From Cellulosimicrobium cellulans (GTDB lineage Bacteria > Actinomycetota > Actinomycetes > Actinomycetales > Cellulomonadaceae): DNA of 64,000 bases. The notes beneath the pieces were generated by a model, which searched no databases, had not been told where the DNA came from, and worked only from the letters and a program-made list of their open reading frames with translations. The translations under genes were made by a program, and so were the position numbers. The DNA lies in the NCBI RefSeq assembly GCF_016907755.1, contig NZ_JAFBCN010000001.1:4402001-4466000 (forward strand), given 5' to 3'. Of this stretch, positions 18,656 through 25,527 are shown in pieces. Within the stretch, counting starts at the first letter, position 1; each line of letters opens with the position of its first letter.

Positions 18656-19286
18656 GGCGCACCCCCAGGCAGTCGCGCAGCCGCAGGAGCCCGTCGCGGA
18701 TGCGGGACTTCACGGTCGGGAGGGCGGCGTCGAGCCGCTCCGCGACCTCGCGGTAGGTGAGGCCGCCGTAGTACGCCTGCACGACCGCCTCCCGCTGCGT
18801 CGCCGTGAGCGAGTCCAGGCACCGCCGCACGGCCGCACCCTCGAGACGTCGTTCGACGTCCTCGACCACGACGTCCCGCGGCGCCGCGGCCGTCGAGGCG
18901 TCCACGTCGCGCTGGTCGCGGTCGCGGCGCGCCTGCTCGGCGCGCACGCGGTCCACGGCCCGCCGTCGCGCCAGGGTCGCGACCCAGGTGCGCGCCGAGC
19001 CGCGCGCCGCGTCGTACCGCTCCGCCGTCTGCCACACCTCGACCATCACCTCCTGCACGACCTCCGCCGCGTGGTCCGGGTCCCGGAGGACACCGAGGCA
19101 GGTGCCGTACGCGACCGGCGCGAGCGCGTCGTAGACGGGCGCGAACGTCTCGGGGTCGCCGCCCGCGCACGCCGACAGCGCGGCGTCGACCGCCGGGTTC
19201 GTCGACACGGGAGGGGGCACCCGGTCAGTCTGCAGCACCTGCGCCGTGCTCACGCGCTGCGGCCCACCGACCGTCGCTCTCCGCAC
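18648..19286 (-). CDS. sigK: ECF sigma factor SigK
   Basis: About 212 aa. Region 2 has FAPVYDALAPVAYGTCLGVLRD and EVVQEVMVEVWQTAERYD, and region 4 has ATQREAVVQAYYGGLTYREVAERL and TVKSRIRDGLLRLRDCLGV. Two cysteines, in RRCLDSL and LRDCLGV, occupy the positions of the redox-switch pair known in M. tuberculosis SigK. GTG 19286 is chosen because GGGAGGT lies just upstream; GTG 19253, 19220 or 19208 are also possible and change only the leader. The gene has its own SigK-type promoter at 19331-19358 and so is autoregulated. Confidence 0.93.
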   Translation of the reverse strand: MRRATVGGPQRVSTAQVLQTDRVPPPVSTNPAVDAALSACAGGDPETFAPVYDALAPVAYGTCLGVLRDPDHAAEVVQEVMVEVWQTAERYDAARGSARTWVATLARRRAVDRVRAEQARRDRDQRDVDASTAAAPRDVVVEDVERRLEGAAVRRCLDSLTATQREAVVQAYYGGLTYREVAERLDAALPTVKSRIRDGLLRLRDCLGVRRG

Positions 19287-19330
19287 CCGACCTCCCGCCG
19301 CCACCGTCCCGGACCGTCCGGGACGACCCT

Positions 19331-19358
19331 GGTTCGGTGCCGACGCCCCCGCGGATGG
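19331..19358 (-). promoter_or_regulatory. SigK-type promoter of sigK-rskA
   Basis: CCATCC at 19353-19358, 16-nt spacer, CGAACC at 19331-19336 on the minus strand. This is the third identical copy within 2.5 kb. It lies between the aroF stop and sigK. Confidence 0.88.
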
Positions 19359-19376
19359 GTGCGCGGCTCCGTCCTG

Positions 19377-20537
19377 TCAGAGCGCGCGGCGCGTGCGCAC
19401 CGCGCCGGCCAGCTCGCGCAGCAGGTCGGCCGTCGTGTCCCAGTCGATGCACGCGTCGGTGACCGACTGCCCGTACACGAGGCCGCTCGGCGCGGGCTTC
19501 TGCGCGCCCGCCACGAGGAAGCTCTCCATCATGAGGCCCGTGATCCCCTGCTCCCCCTCGGCGAGCCGAGCGGAGACCTCGCGCACGACCTCCGCCTGGC
19601 GCACGTGGCTCTTGCCCGAGTTGCCGTGCGAGGCGTCCACGACCAGCCCGTGCTCCGTGACCCCGCCCCGGCCGGAGGTGCGCGCGACCGCGAGCGCCGC
19701 CGCGACGTCGTCGGCCCCGTAGTTGGGGCCGGAGCGGCCGCCGCGCAGGATGACGTGGCAGTCCGGGTTGCCCGCCGTCTCGACCGCGGCGGCGCGCCCC
19801 AGCGAGTCCATGCCGAAGAACGTGTGCTCGCTCGCCGCCGTGATGCAGCCGTCGACCGCGATCTGCACGTCGCCGTCGGTCGCGTTCTTGAACCCGACGG
19901 GCATCGACAGGCCCGACGCGAGCTGGCGGTGCACCTGCGACTCCGCGTTGCGCGCGCCGATCGCGCCCCACGACACGGCGTCCGCGATGTACTGCGGGCT
20001 CGTCGGCTCGAGGAACTCGCACGCGGCTGGGACGCCGGCGTCGAGGACGCCGAGCAGCACCTGGCGCGCGAGGCGCAGGCCGTGGTGCACGTCGTGCGAC
20101 CCGTCGAGGTGCGGGTCGTTGATGAGGCCCTTCCAGCCCACCGTGGTCCGCGGCTTCTCGAAGTACACGCGCATGACGACCATGAGGTCGTCGGCGAGCT
20201 CGTGCGCGACGGCGGCCAGACGACCCGCGTACTCGAGCGCGGCCTCGGGGTCGTGCACCGAGCACGGGCCGACGATGACGAGGAGCCGGTCGTCGTCGCC
20301 CGCGAGGACGTCGCGGACCTCGCGGCGCGACGTCGTCACGAGGTCGCTGCGCGTCGCGCCGAGCGGCAGGTCGGCGAGCATCGTGCGCGGGGCGGGGAGC
20401 GCGTCGAGCGCGCGGACCCGCAGGTCGCTCGTGCGGGCCTGGAGCTCGGGGCTGTCCACGGGGTCGACGGTACTCGTCGCGCGGTCGGACGACGCGGTGG
20501 ACGACGCGGTCTCGGGCTGGGTGGTCGTGCTGGTCAC
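19377..20537 (-). CDS. aroF: 3-deoxy-7-phosphoheptulonate (DAHP) synthase, class I
   Basis: 386 aa AroF/G/H-type enzyme joining phosphoenolpyruvate and erythrose 4-phosphate in the first shikimate step. Diagnostic blocks are IVGPCSVHDP, YFEKPRTTVGWKGLINDP, WGAIGARNAESQVHRQLASG, FKNATDG, ILRGG and VVDASHGNSGK. The first 35 residues are Ser/Thr-rich and not conserved. GGAG lies 6 nt before the GTG. The transcript starts about 250 nt upstream with a Trp/Tyr/Phe leader peptide and hairpins, so it is probably controlled by attenuation as well as by feedback inhibition. Confidence 0.96.
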   Translation of the reverse strand: MTSTTTQPETASSTASSDRATSTVDPVDSPELQARTSDLRVRALDALPAPRTMLADLPLGATRSDLVTTSRREVRDVLAGDDDRLLVIVGPCSVHDPEAALEYAGRLAAVAHELADDLMVVMRVYFEKPRTTVGWKGLINDPHLDGSHDVHHGLRLARQVLLGVLDAGVPAACEFLEPTSPQYIADAVSWGAIGARNAESQVHRQLASGLSMPVGFKNATDGDVQIAVDGCITAASEHTFFGMDSLGRAAAVETAGNPDCHVILRGGRSGPNYGADDVAAALAVARTSGRGGVTEHGLVVDASHGNSGKSHVRQAEVVREVSARLAEGEQGITGLMMESFLVAGAQKPAPSGLVYGQSVTDACIDWDTTADLLRELAGAVRTRRAL

Positions 20538-20663
20538 GGGAGGCTCCTGGTCTGTGCGGCGGGGGTCTGGGACCGCCGTGAGTCGGAGTGCCCAGCGGTG
20601 CCCAGCGGCGCTTCACCGGCCTGCTGCCGCCCGTGGTCCCGGAACGGCCCGTCTCACGACGAA

Positions 20664-20693
20664 GGGCCCGGACGCGGTCCGCGTCCAAGGCCC
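20664..20693 (-). promoter_or_regulatory. Attenuator hairpin between leader peptide and aroF
   Basis: GGACGCG-GAC-CGCGTCC forms a perfect 7-bp core (20670-20686), enlarged by GGGCC/GGCCC outside. It starts about 30 nt after the leader-peptide stop and about 125 nt before aroF. A GGGCC at about 20645-20650 could pair with part of this stem and provide an alternative fold. No U tract is visible. Confidence 0.6.
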
Positions 20694-20721
20694 TGTGCTG
20701 GCTCCGGGTGGTGATCTGTGG

Positions 20722-20787
20722 TCAGGCGAACGCCCGCACGGCCCCACCGGGAGCCTGCGTAAAGCGCCAATACCACTGAGAAGTCAC
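20722..20787 (-). CDS. Aromatic leader peptide of aroF
   Basis: A 21-codon reading frame starting at GTG with SQWYWRF near its start: two Trp, one Tyr and one Phe within residues 5-9, then a stop. The GTG lies 6 nt after the -10 box TACGGT, so it is a leaderless mini-gene at the 5' end of the aroF transcript. The composition matches classical attenuation leaders, where ribosome stalling at Trp/Tyr/Phe codons during charged-tRNA shortage favours read-through into the structural gene. The peptide itself probably has no function. Confidence 0.85.
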   Translation of the reverse strand: MTSQWYWRFTQAPGGAVRAFA

Positions 20788-20793
20788 GAGGCG

Positions 20794-20799
20794 ACCGTA
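20794..20799 (-). promoter_or_regulatory. -10 box of the aroF leader transcript
   Basis: TACGGT on the minus strand, 6 nt before the leader-peptide GTG. A CCGACC 16 nt further upstream is a weak -35 candidate. Confidence 0.55.
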
Positions 20800-20866
20800 G
20801 CACAGGGACTCCGCGGGTCGGACGGCGCGTCTCACGTGCCGGTCGGACGCTGCCGACGGGCCCGCC

Positions 20867-20872
20867 TAGGCT
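20867..20872 (+). promoter_or_regulatory. -10 box for the Nudix gene
   Basis: TAGGCT followed by 6 nt and the ATG at 20879. No ribosome site is present, so the mRNA is likely leaderless. Divergent from the aroF leader promoter. Confidence 0.55.
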
Positions 20873-20878
20873 CGGGAC

Positions 20879-21376
20879 ATGCCGATCCCTGAGTTCGTCG
20901 CCGCCCTGCGGTCCCGCGTCGGGACCGACCTCCTGTGGATGCCGGGGGTGTCGGCCGTCGTGGTGGACGACGACGGCCGCCTGCTGCTCGGGCAGCGCGC
21001 CGACACCGGCCAGTGGGCCGTGATCAGCGGGATCCTCGAGCCCGGCGAGGACCCCGCGGTCGGGCTCGCGCGCGAGGTGCGCGAGGAGACGGGCGTCGAG
21101 GTCGTCGTGGACGCGCTCGTCGCGGTGACGGTCACCGAGCCGGTCGAGTACCCCAACGGCGACCGCTCGCAGTACCTCGACCTCGCGTTCCTGTGCCGGC
21201 CCGTGTCCCCCGCGGCCGCGGCGGCGGCCCACGTCGCGGACGACGAGTCGCTCGCCGTCGCGTGGTTCGACCCCGACGACCTGCCCGACGACCTCGCGCG
21301 CTCCACGGTCGAGCGCCTCGGCCACGCGCTGGGCCGGCTCGCGGACCCGTCAGCCGGCCCCTTCTTCGTCCGCTGA
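20879..21376 (+). CDS. Nudix hydrolase
   Basis: 165 aa MutT-type pyrophosphohydrolase. The Nudix box G-X5-E-X7-REVREETGV is intact (GILEPGEDPAVGLAREVREETGVEV spans about residues 55-79). The fold begins VSAVVVDDDGRLLLGQRADTGQW. Sequence alone does not give the substrate; nucleoside di/triphosphate derivatives or ADP-ribose are usual. The last 27 nt overlap tail-to-tail with the minus-strand phosphatase gene, so both stops lie in the opposite coding frame. Confidence 0.9.
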   Translation: MPIPEFVAALRSRVGTDLLWMPGVSAVVVDDDGRLLLGQRADTGQWAVISGILEPGEDPAVGLAREVREETGVEVVVDALVAVTVTEPVEYPNGDRSQYLDLAFLCRPVSPAAAAAAHVADDESLAVAWFDPDDLPDDLARSTVERLGHALGRLADPSAGPFFVR

Positions 21377-22915
21377 CGCGACGCGCGAGGTCTCCGCGAC
21401 GGGCTCGCCCGACCCCTCCGGGCCGAGCCAGCGCACCGCGAGGAGGCACGCGTCGTCGTCCTCCGGGGCGCGCGCGACGACCGCCTCCAGCAGCTCCGCA
21501 CCGGCCAGCCCGGCCCCGAGCGCGTTCGTGACGATCTCCGCGAGCTCGTCGAGCGCGAGCGCGAGCGGCCGGTCGCGGCGCTCGACGACGCCGTCGGTGA
21601 AGAGGAGCAGCAGGTCGCCCGGGGCGAGCGTGACCGTGTCGGCGACGCGCGGCGTCGTGCCCCGGACGCCGAGCGGCGTGGACCGGGCCTCCCACAGGTA
21701 GCCCGCCGACCCGTCCGCGCGCACCAGGAGCGGCGGCAGGTGGCCGGCGCACGTGTAGCGCAGGACCCCCTCGAGCAGCTCGAGCTCCCCGTACACGAGG
21801 CTCGCCATGAATCCCGTCCCGGTCCGGTCGACGAAGCGGTCGAGCCGCTCCACGACCTCCTCCGGCGGCAGGCCGGTGTCCGACGCCGCACGGACCGCCG
21901 TCCGGAGCTGCCCCATCGCGGTCGCGGCCTTGAGCCCGCGCCCCACCACGTCCCCGACCGAGAGCGCGACGACGTCCGGGGCGACGCGGAACGTGTCGTA
22001 CCAGTCGCCCCCGACCTGCAGCTCGTGGACACCGGGGCGGTAGCACGCCGCGATCTCCACGTGCGGGTCGGCGACGATCCCGTCCGAGAGCATCGCGCGC
22101 TGGAGCTCGCTCGCGACGGACACGCTCTGCTCGTGGGTCGTCGCCCGGGCCAGCGCGAGCGCCGCGAGCTGCCCGGCCGCGGCGGCCGTGCCGAGGTCGA
22201 CCGGGTCCGAGCCCGCCGCCCGGCGCGGCTCCAGGGCGAGGACGCCCAGCAGCGCCCCCGCGGTACGCAGGGGGACGACGACGGTCCCGTCCGCGCGCAC
22301 GCCCGCCTCGGCCAGCTCGTCGATCGTCGGGGCGGTCACCCCGGCGGCACCTCCCCAGCGCCGGAGCGGCCCGCCCTCCTGGGCCGTCCAGAGGGCGGCG
22401 TCGCCCGCACCGAGCATCGTCACCGCGGCCCGGAGCAGGACCCACGCGACACCGTCGAGACCGGCGACGCTCGCCAGGTCGGCGGCGATCCCGTGCAGCA
22501 GCCGCACGCGCCGCTCCGCGTCCTCCGCCGCGCGCCGCGCCCCCACCAGCTCGTGCTCGAACCGGGACCGCTCGCGCGCGCCGAGCATCGCCACCTCGAC
22601 GAGCCGCTCGCCCCGAGCCTCCCGCTCGATCGCCGTGAGGAGCACCGGCTCGCGTCCCCGCGGCGTCCGCAGCTCCACCGCGACCTCGTCGACCCGGCCC
22701 TCGATGTGCAGGCGCGGGCCCAGGTGCGTCTCCCAGTAGATACGGCCGCCCACCGTGAGCAGGTCGGCGAGCCGACGCCCGGCGACCGCCTCCACGTCGG
22801 GCACGTCCAGCAGCCGCAGGAACTCGTCGTTCGCGTCCAGCACCCGCCCCTCCGTGTCGAGGAGCAGGAGCGCCACGGGAGCGAGCACCCACCGCTCCCC
22901 GCGCGACATCACCAT
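21350..22915 (-). CDS. rsbP: RsbP-like PAS-GAF-PP2C serine phosphatase
   Basis: 521 aa. An N-terminal PAS domain (about residues 10-110, LLLLDTEGRVLDANDEFLRLL) is followed by a short charged helix, a GAF-like domain (about 140-265) and a SpoIIE/PP2C catalytic domain with GGDWYDTF, SVGDVVGRG and LFTDGVVERRD carrying the metal-binding Asp residues. It would dephosphorylate an anti-anti-sigma factor and so release a general-stress sigma factor. The ATG overlaps the rsbQ stop (TGATG), the layout of Bacillus rsbQ-rsbP. Bacillus RsbP lacks the GAF domain. No RsbV or RsbW gene is in the window. Confidence 0.88.
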   Translation of the reverse strand: MVMSRGERWVLAPVALLLLDTEGRVLDANDEFLRLLDVPDVEAVAGRRLADLLTVGGRIYWETHLGPRLHIEGRVDEVAVELRTPRGREPVLLTAIEREARGERLVEVAMLGARERSRFEHELVGARRAAEDAERRVRLLHGIAADLASVAGLDGVAWVLLRAAVTMLGAGDAALWTAQEGGPLRRWGGAAGVTAPTIDELAEAGVRADGTVVVPLRTAGALLGVLALEPRRAAGSDPVDLGTAAAAGQLAALALARATTHEQSVSVASELQRAMLSDGIVADPHVEIAACYRPGVHELQVGGDWYDTFRVAPDVVALSVGDVVGRGLKAATAMGQLRTAVRAASDTGLPPEEVVERLDRFVDRTGTGFMASLVYGELELLEGVLRYTCAGHLPPLLVRADGSAGYLWEARSTPLGVRGTTPRVADTVTLAPGDLLLLFTDGVVERRDRPLALALDELAEIVTNALGAGLAGAELLEAVVARAPEDDDACLLAVRWLGPEGSGEPVAETSRVASADEEGAG

Positions 22916-23715
22916 CAGGGACCACCGAGCCAGTCACGCATCGCCCCGACGAGGAGCGCCGGGTGCGACAGGTTCGGGCAGTGGCCCACCGAGTCGATGA
23001 CGACCAGCTCGCTCCCCGGCAGGTGCTCGTGCACGTACCGCCCCACCTCGGGCGGGGCGATGACGTCCTCCCGGCTCTGCACGACGAGCGCCGGGGTGCG
23101 CACGCGCGCCAGGTCCGCCCGGTTGTCGCCGAGGAACGTCACGCGCGCGAACTGCCGCGCGATCGCCGGGTCGTTGCGCCGGAAGACCTCCGCCAGCTCG
23201 TCCCCCAGCGCGGGGCGGTCCGGGTTCCCGACGATCACCGGCGCCATCGCCTGCGTCCAGCCCAGATAGTTCGCGTCCATCGTCTCGAGCAGCTCGTCGA
23301 TCTCCTCGGCCGAGAAGCCGCCGCGGTACCCCTCCTCGTCGATGTACCGGGGGCTCGGCCCGACGAGCACCAGGCGGTCGACGAGGTCCGGACGGTCCGC
23401 CGCCGCGAGGAGCGCGATCACGGCGCTCACCGAGTGGCCCACGAGGATCACCGGCTCGTCCGCGACGTCCTCCACGACCTCGACCATGTCCGCGACGTAG
23501 CCCCGCAGCTCGGAGTGCCGCGCGGCGTCGAACGCCGACGGGTGGGACGCCCCGCAGCCCGAGTGGTCGAACAGCACGACACGGTGGTCCGCCGCGAACA
23601 CGGGCGCGACGAAGCGCCACATCGACTGGTCGCAACCGAAGCCGTGCGCGAAGACCATGGTGGGGCCGCCCTGCGGTCCCATGACCCGCACGTTGTTGCG
23701 TTCGCGCACGTCCAC
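22915..23715 (-). CDS. rsbQ: RsbQ-like alpha/beta hydrolase
   Basis: 266 aa, the same size as Bacillus subtilis RsbQ and similar along the whole length (FAHGFGCDQSMWRFVAP, VGPSPRYIDEEGYRGGF, DPAIARQFARVTFLGDNRADL). The catalytic triad is visible as Ser95 in GHSVS, Asp217 in SREDVIAPP and His245 in VGHCPNLSHP. RsbQ supplies or perceives a small hydrophobic ligand for the PAS domain of RsbP. The family also includes the plant karrikin/strigolactone receptors. The GTG start lies 7 nt after a TACGCT -10 box, so the operon is probably leaderless. Confidence 0.92.
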   Translation of the reverse strand: MDVRERNNVRVMGPQGGPTMVFAHGFGCDQSMWRFVAPVFAADHRVVLFDHSGCGASHPSAFDAARHSELRGYVADMVEVVEDVADEPVILVGHSVSAVIALLAAADRPDLVDRLVLVGPSPRYIDEEGYRGGFSAEEIDELLETMDANYLGWTQAMAPVIVGNPDRPALGDELAEVFRRNDPAIARQFARVTFLGDNRADLARVRTPALVVQSREDVIAPPEVGRYVHEHLPGSELVVIDSVGHCPNLSHPALLVGAMRDWLGGP

Positions 23716-23722
23716 GGGTCAC

Positions 23723-23728
23723 AGCGTA
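23723..23728 (-). promoter_or_regulatory. -10 box of the rsbQ-rsbP operon
   Basis: TACGCT on the minus strand with 7 nt to the GTG at 23715. No Shine-Dalgarno sequence. Confidence 0.55.
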
Positions 23729-23817
23729 GGGGGAACCCGAACCGGTGAGCAGGGCTCACGCGGGTGAGATCGCACGCTGACCGGGCCCGGCACGGCGGTC
23801 CGCGACCCCGTGCACGG

Positions 23818-23823
23818 CACAAT
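23818..23823 (+). promoter_or_regulatory. -10 box of the Rrf2 gene
   Basis: CACAAT with 6 nt to the ATG at 23830, again a leaderless arrangement. Confidence 0.5.
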
Positions 23824-23829
23824 GTCCTC

Positions 23830-24288
23830 ATGCGTGTCTCGGCGAAGGCTGACTATGCGGTGCGGGCGTGCGCCGAGCTCGCGGCGTCCCCGCAGGGCGA
23901 CCCCGTGCGGGCGGAGGACCTCGCGGCGGGCCAGGGCCTGCCCGTGAGCTTCCTCGAACGGATCCTCGGCGACCTGCGCCGCGCCGGCATCGTCGCGAGC
24001 GTCCGCGGCCGCTCCGGCGGCCACCGCCTCGCCCGCCCGGCGTCCGAGGTGACCCTCGCCGACGTCTTCCGCGCCGTCGACGGGCCGCTCGTCACCGTGC
24101 GCGACGAGCGCCCGCCGAGCCTCGAGTACGAGGGCTCCGCGGCCGCGCTCCTCGAGGTGTGGGTCGCTCTGCGCGCGAGCGTCCGCGACGTCCTCGACCG
24201 CGTGACGATCGACGACGTCGTCCGCCGCGACCTCCCCGACGACGTCCACGCCCTCGCCGCTCGCGCCGACGCCTGGGAGAACCCCTGA
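23830..24288 (+). CDS. Rrf2-family transcriptional regulator
   Basis: 152 aa winged-helix protein. It begins MRVSAKADYAVRACAELA, the Rrf2 signature, with the wing at VRGRSGGHRLARP. Only one cysteine (in VRACAEL) is present and the three-Cys cluster of IscR/NsrR is missing, so it probably does not hold an Fe-S cluster and is closer to CymR-like sulphur regulators. The next gene downstream is a TauE/SafE anion permease, a plausible target. Start chosen at 23830 because of the conserved N-terminus and the adjacent -10 box. Confidence 0.9.
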   Translation: MRVSAKADYAVRACAELAASPQGDPVRAEDLAAGQGLPVSFLERILGDLRRAGIVASVRGRSGGHRLARPASEVTLADVFRAVDGPLVTVRDERPPSLEYEGSAAALLEVWVALRASVRDVLDRVTIDDVVRRDLPDDVHALAARADAWENP

Positions 24289-24332
24289 CCTGCTGAGCCC
24301 GCGGTGGGATCGGACCGTGTGCTCGGACTGGC

Positions 24333-24390
24333 CGAGATGCGAGAAGTGGCCCCTCCGAGCCCCGCCCGTGGGGCCGTTTCTCGCATCTCG
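24333..24390. repeat. Long interrupted inverted repeat
   Basis: CGAGATGCGAGAA at 24333-24345 and its exact complement TTCTCGCATCTCG at 24378-24390 frame a second pair GGCCCC/GGGGCC, separated from the first by a GT/GT mismatch, with a 16-nt loop. It starts 45 nt after the Rrf2 stop and could terminate that gene, but the AT-containing outer arm is unusual for a local terminator. No second copy was seen in the window. Confidence 0.75.
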
Positions 24391-24426
24391 TCCTCACGTG
24401 CACGGCTCTGTGCGAGTTGTGCTCGC

Positions 24427-24442
24427 GACAGGCCTACCTGTC
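24427..24442. promoter_or_regulatory. Short dyad upstream of the TauE/SafE gene
   Basis: GACAGG-CCTA-CCTGTC, 6-bp arms with a 4-nt centre, about 120 nt before the permease. It is a possible binding site for the adjacent Rrf2 regulator. A CATACT hexamer at 24490-24495 may be the -10. Weak evidence. Confidence 0.35.
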
Positions 24443-24562
24443 AGCGGACGAGCCCGTTAACACTGGCCCACGATGTGGTCGACGCTTCACATACTGGACT
24501 CGTCGGGTCAACCTTGTCAGGACACGTCGGGGCCGCCCCGGCCACCCGAGCAAGGAGACGCG

Positions 24563-25495
24563 GTGCGGACCCTCATCCTGCTGGCCCTCGTGGGCCTCGG
24601 CGCGCAGCTCGTCGACGGCAGCCTCGGGATGGCGTACGGCGTGACGTCGACGACGCTCCTGCTCGCGATCGGGACGAACCCCGCGGCGGCGTCGGCGACG
24701 ATCCACCTCGCCGAGATCGGCACGACGCTCGCGTCGGGCGCGGCGCACTGGCGGTTCGGGAACGTGGACTGGAAGGTCGTCGTGCGGATCGGCGTCCCGG
24801 GCGCGATCGGCGCCTTCGCGGGTGCCACGTTCCTGTCGAACCTGTCGACCGAGCTCGCCGCGCCGGTCATGTCGCTGCTCCTCCTGGCGCTCGGCGTGTA
24901 CGTGCTGTCCCGGTTCACGTTCGTCGGGCTGCCGAAGGGCCGGCAGGGCCTCCCGCTGCGCAAGCGGTTCCTCGCCCCGCTCGGGCTGGTCGCGGGCTTC
25001 GTCGACGCGACGGGCGGCGGTGGCTGGGGGCCCGTGGGGACGCCGGCACTGCTCGCGTCGGGGCGGATCGAGCCGCGGAAGGTCATCGGGTCGATCGACA
25101 CGAGCGAGTTCCTCGTCGCGGTCGCCGCGTCGCTCGGCTTCCTGTTCTCGCTCGGCTCGCAGGGGATCGACCTGCTGTGGGTCGGCGCGCTGCTGCTCGG
25201 CGGCCTGGTCGCGGCACCGATCGCAGCCTGGCTGGTGCGGCTCCTCCCGCCCCGCATCCTGGGATCGGCGGTGGGCGGCGTCATCGTCCTCACCAACGTC
25301 CGGACGCTGCTGCGCTCCGACTGGGTCGACGCGAACGGTGCGGTCCAGGGCGTCGTCCTCGGGCTCGTCGCCGTCGTGTGGGCCGCGGCCGTCGCCTGGT
25401 CGGTCCGGGCGCACCGCCGCACCGTGGCGCTCGAGGCCGCGGAGGCCGACGCGACGCCCGCTCCCGAGGCCCAGCCGGCGCCTGCCGCCCGCTGA
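24563..25495 (+). CDS. TauE/SafE (TSUP) family anion permease
   Basis: 310 aa with eight hydrophobic helices in two halves. Each half starts with the family pattern: LGAQLVDGSLGMAYGVTS in the first and GLVAGFVDATGGGGWGPVGTP in the second. Members move sulphite, sulphoacetate or other organosulphonates across the membrane. AAGGAG lies 5 nt before the GTG at 24563; an upstream in-frame ATG at 24473 has no ribosome site. The preceding Rrf2 regulator suggests control by sulphur supply, which is inference. The C-terminus is an Ala/Pro tail. Confidence 0.9.
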   Translation: MRTLILLALVGLGAQLVDGSLGMAYGVTSTTLLLAIGTNPAAASATIHLAEIGTTLASGAAHWRFGNVDWKVVVRIGVPGAIGAFAGATFLSNLSTELAAPVMSLLLLALGVYVLSRFTFVGLPKGRQGLPLRKRFLAPLGLVAGFVDATGGGGWGPVGTPALLASGRIEPRKVIGSIDTSEFLVAVAASLGFLFSLGSQGIDLLWVGALLLGGLVAAPIAAWLVRLLPPRILGSAVGGVIVLTNVRTLLRSDWVDANGAVQGVVLGLVAVVWAAAVAWSVRAHRRTVALEAAEADATPAPEAQPAPAAR

Positions 25496-25527
25496 CCCGT
25501 CCCACGCCAGGCACGACCGCCTGCTCG

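Noticed and set aside
24333-24390. Inverted repeat as terminal repeats of an insertion sequence
   Set aside because: The arms enclose only 32 nt with no transposase and no target duplication.
24473-24562. Extended N-terminus for the TauE/SafE permease from ATG 24473
   Set aside because: The extra 30 residues are not membrane-like, there is no ribosome site before 24473, and AAGGAG precedes GTG 24563.
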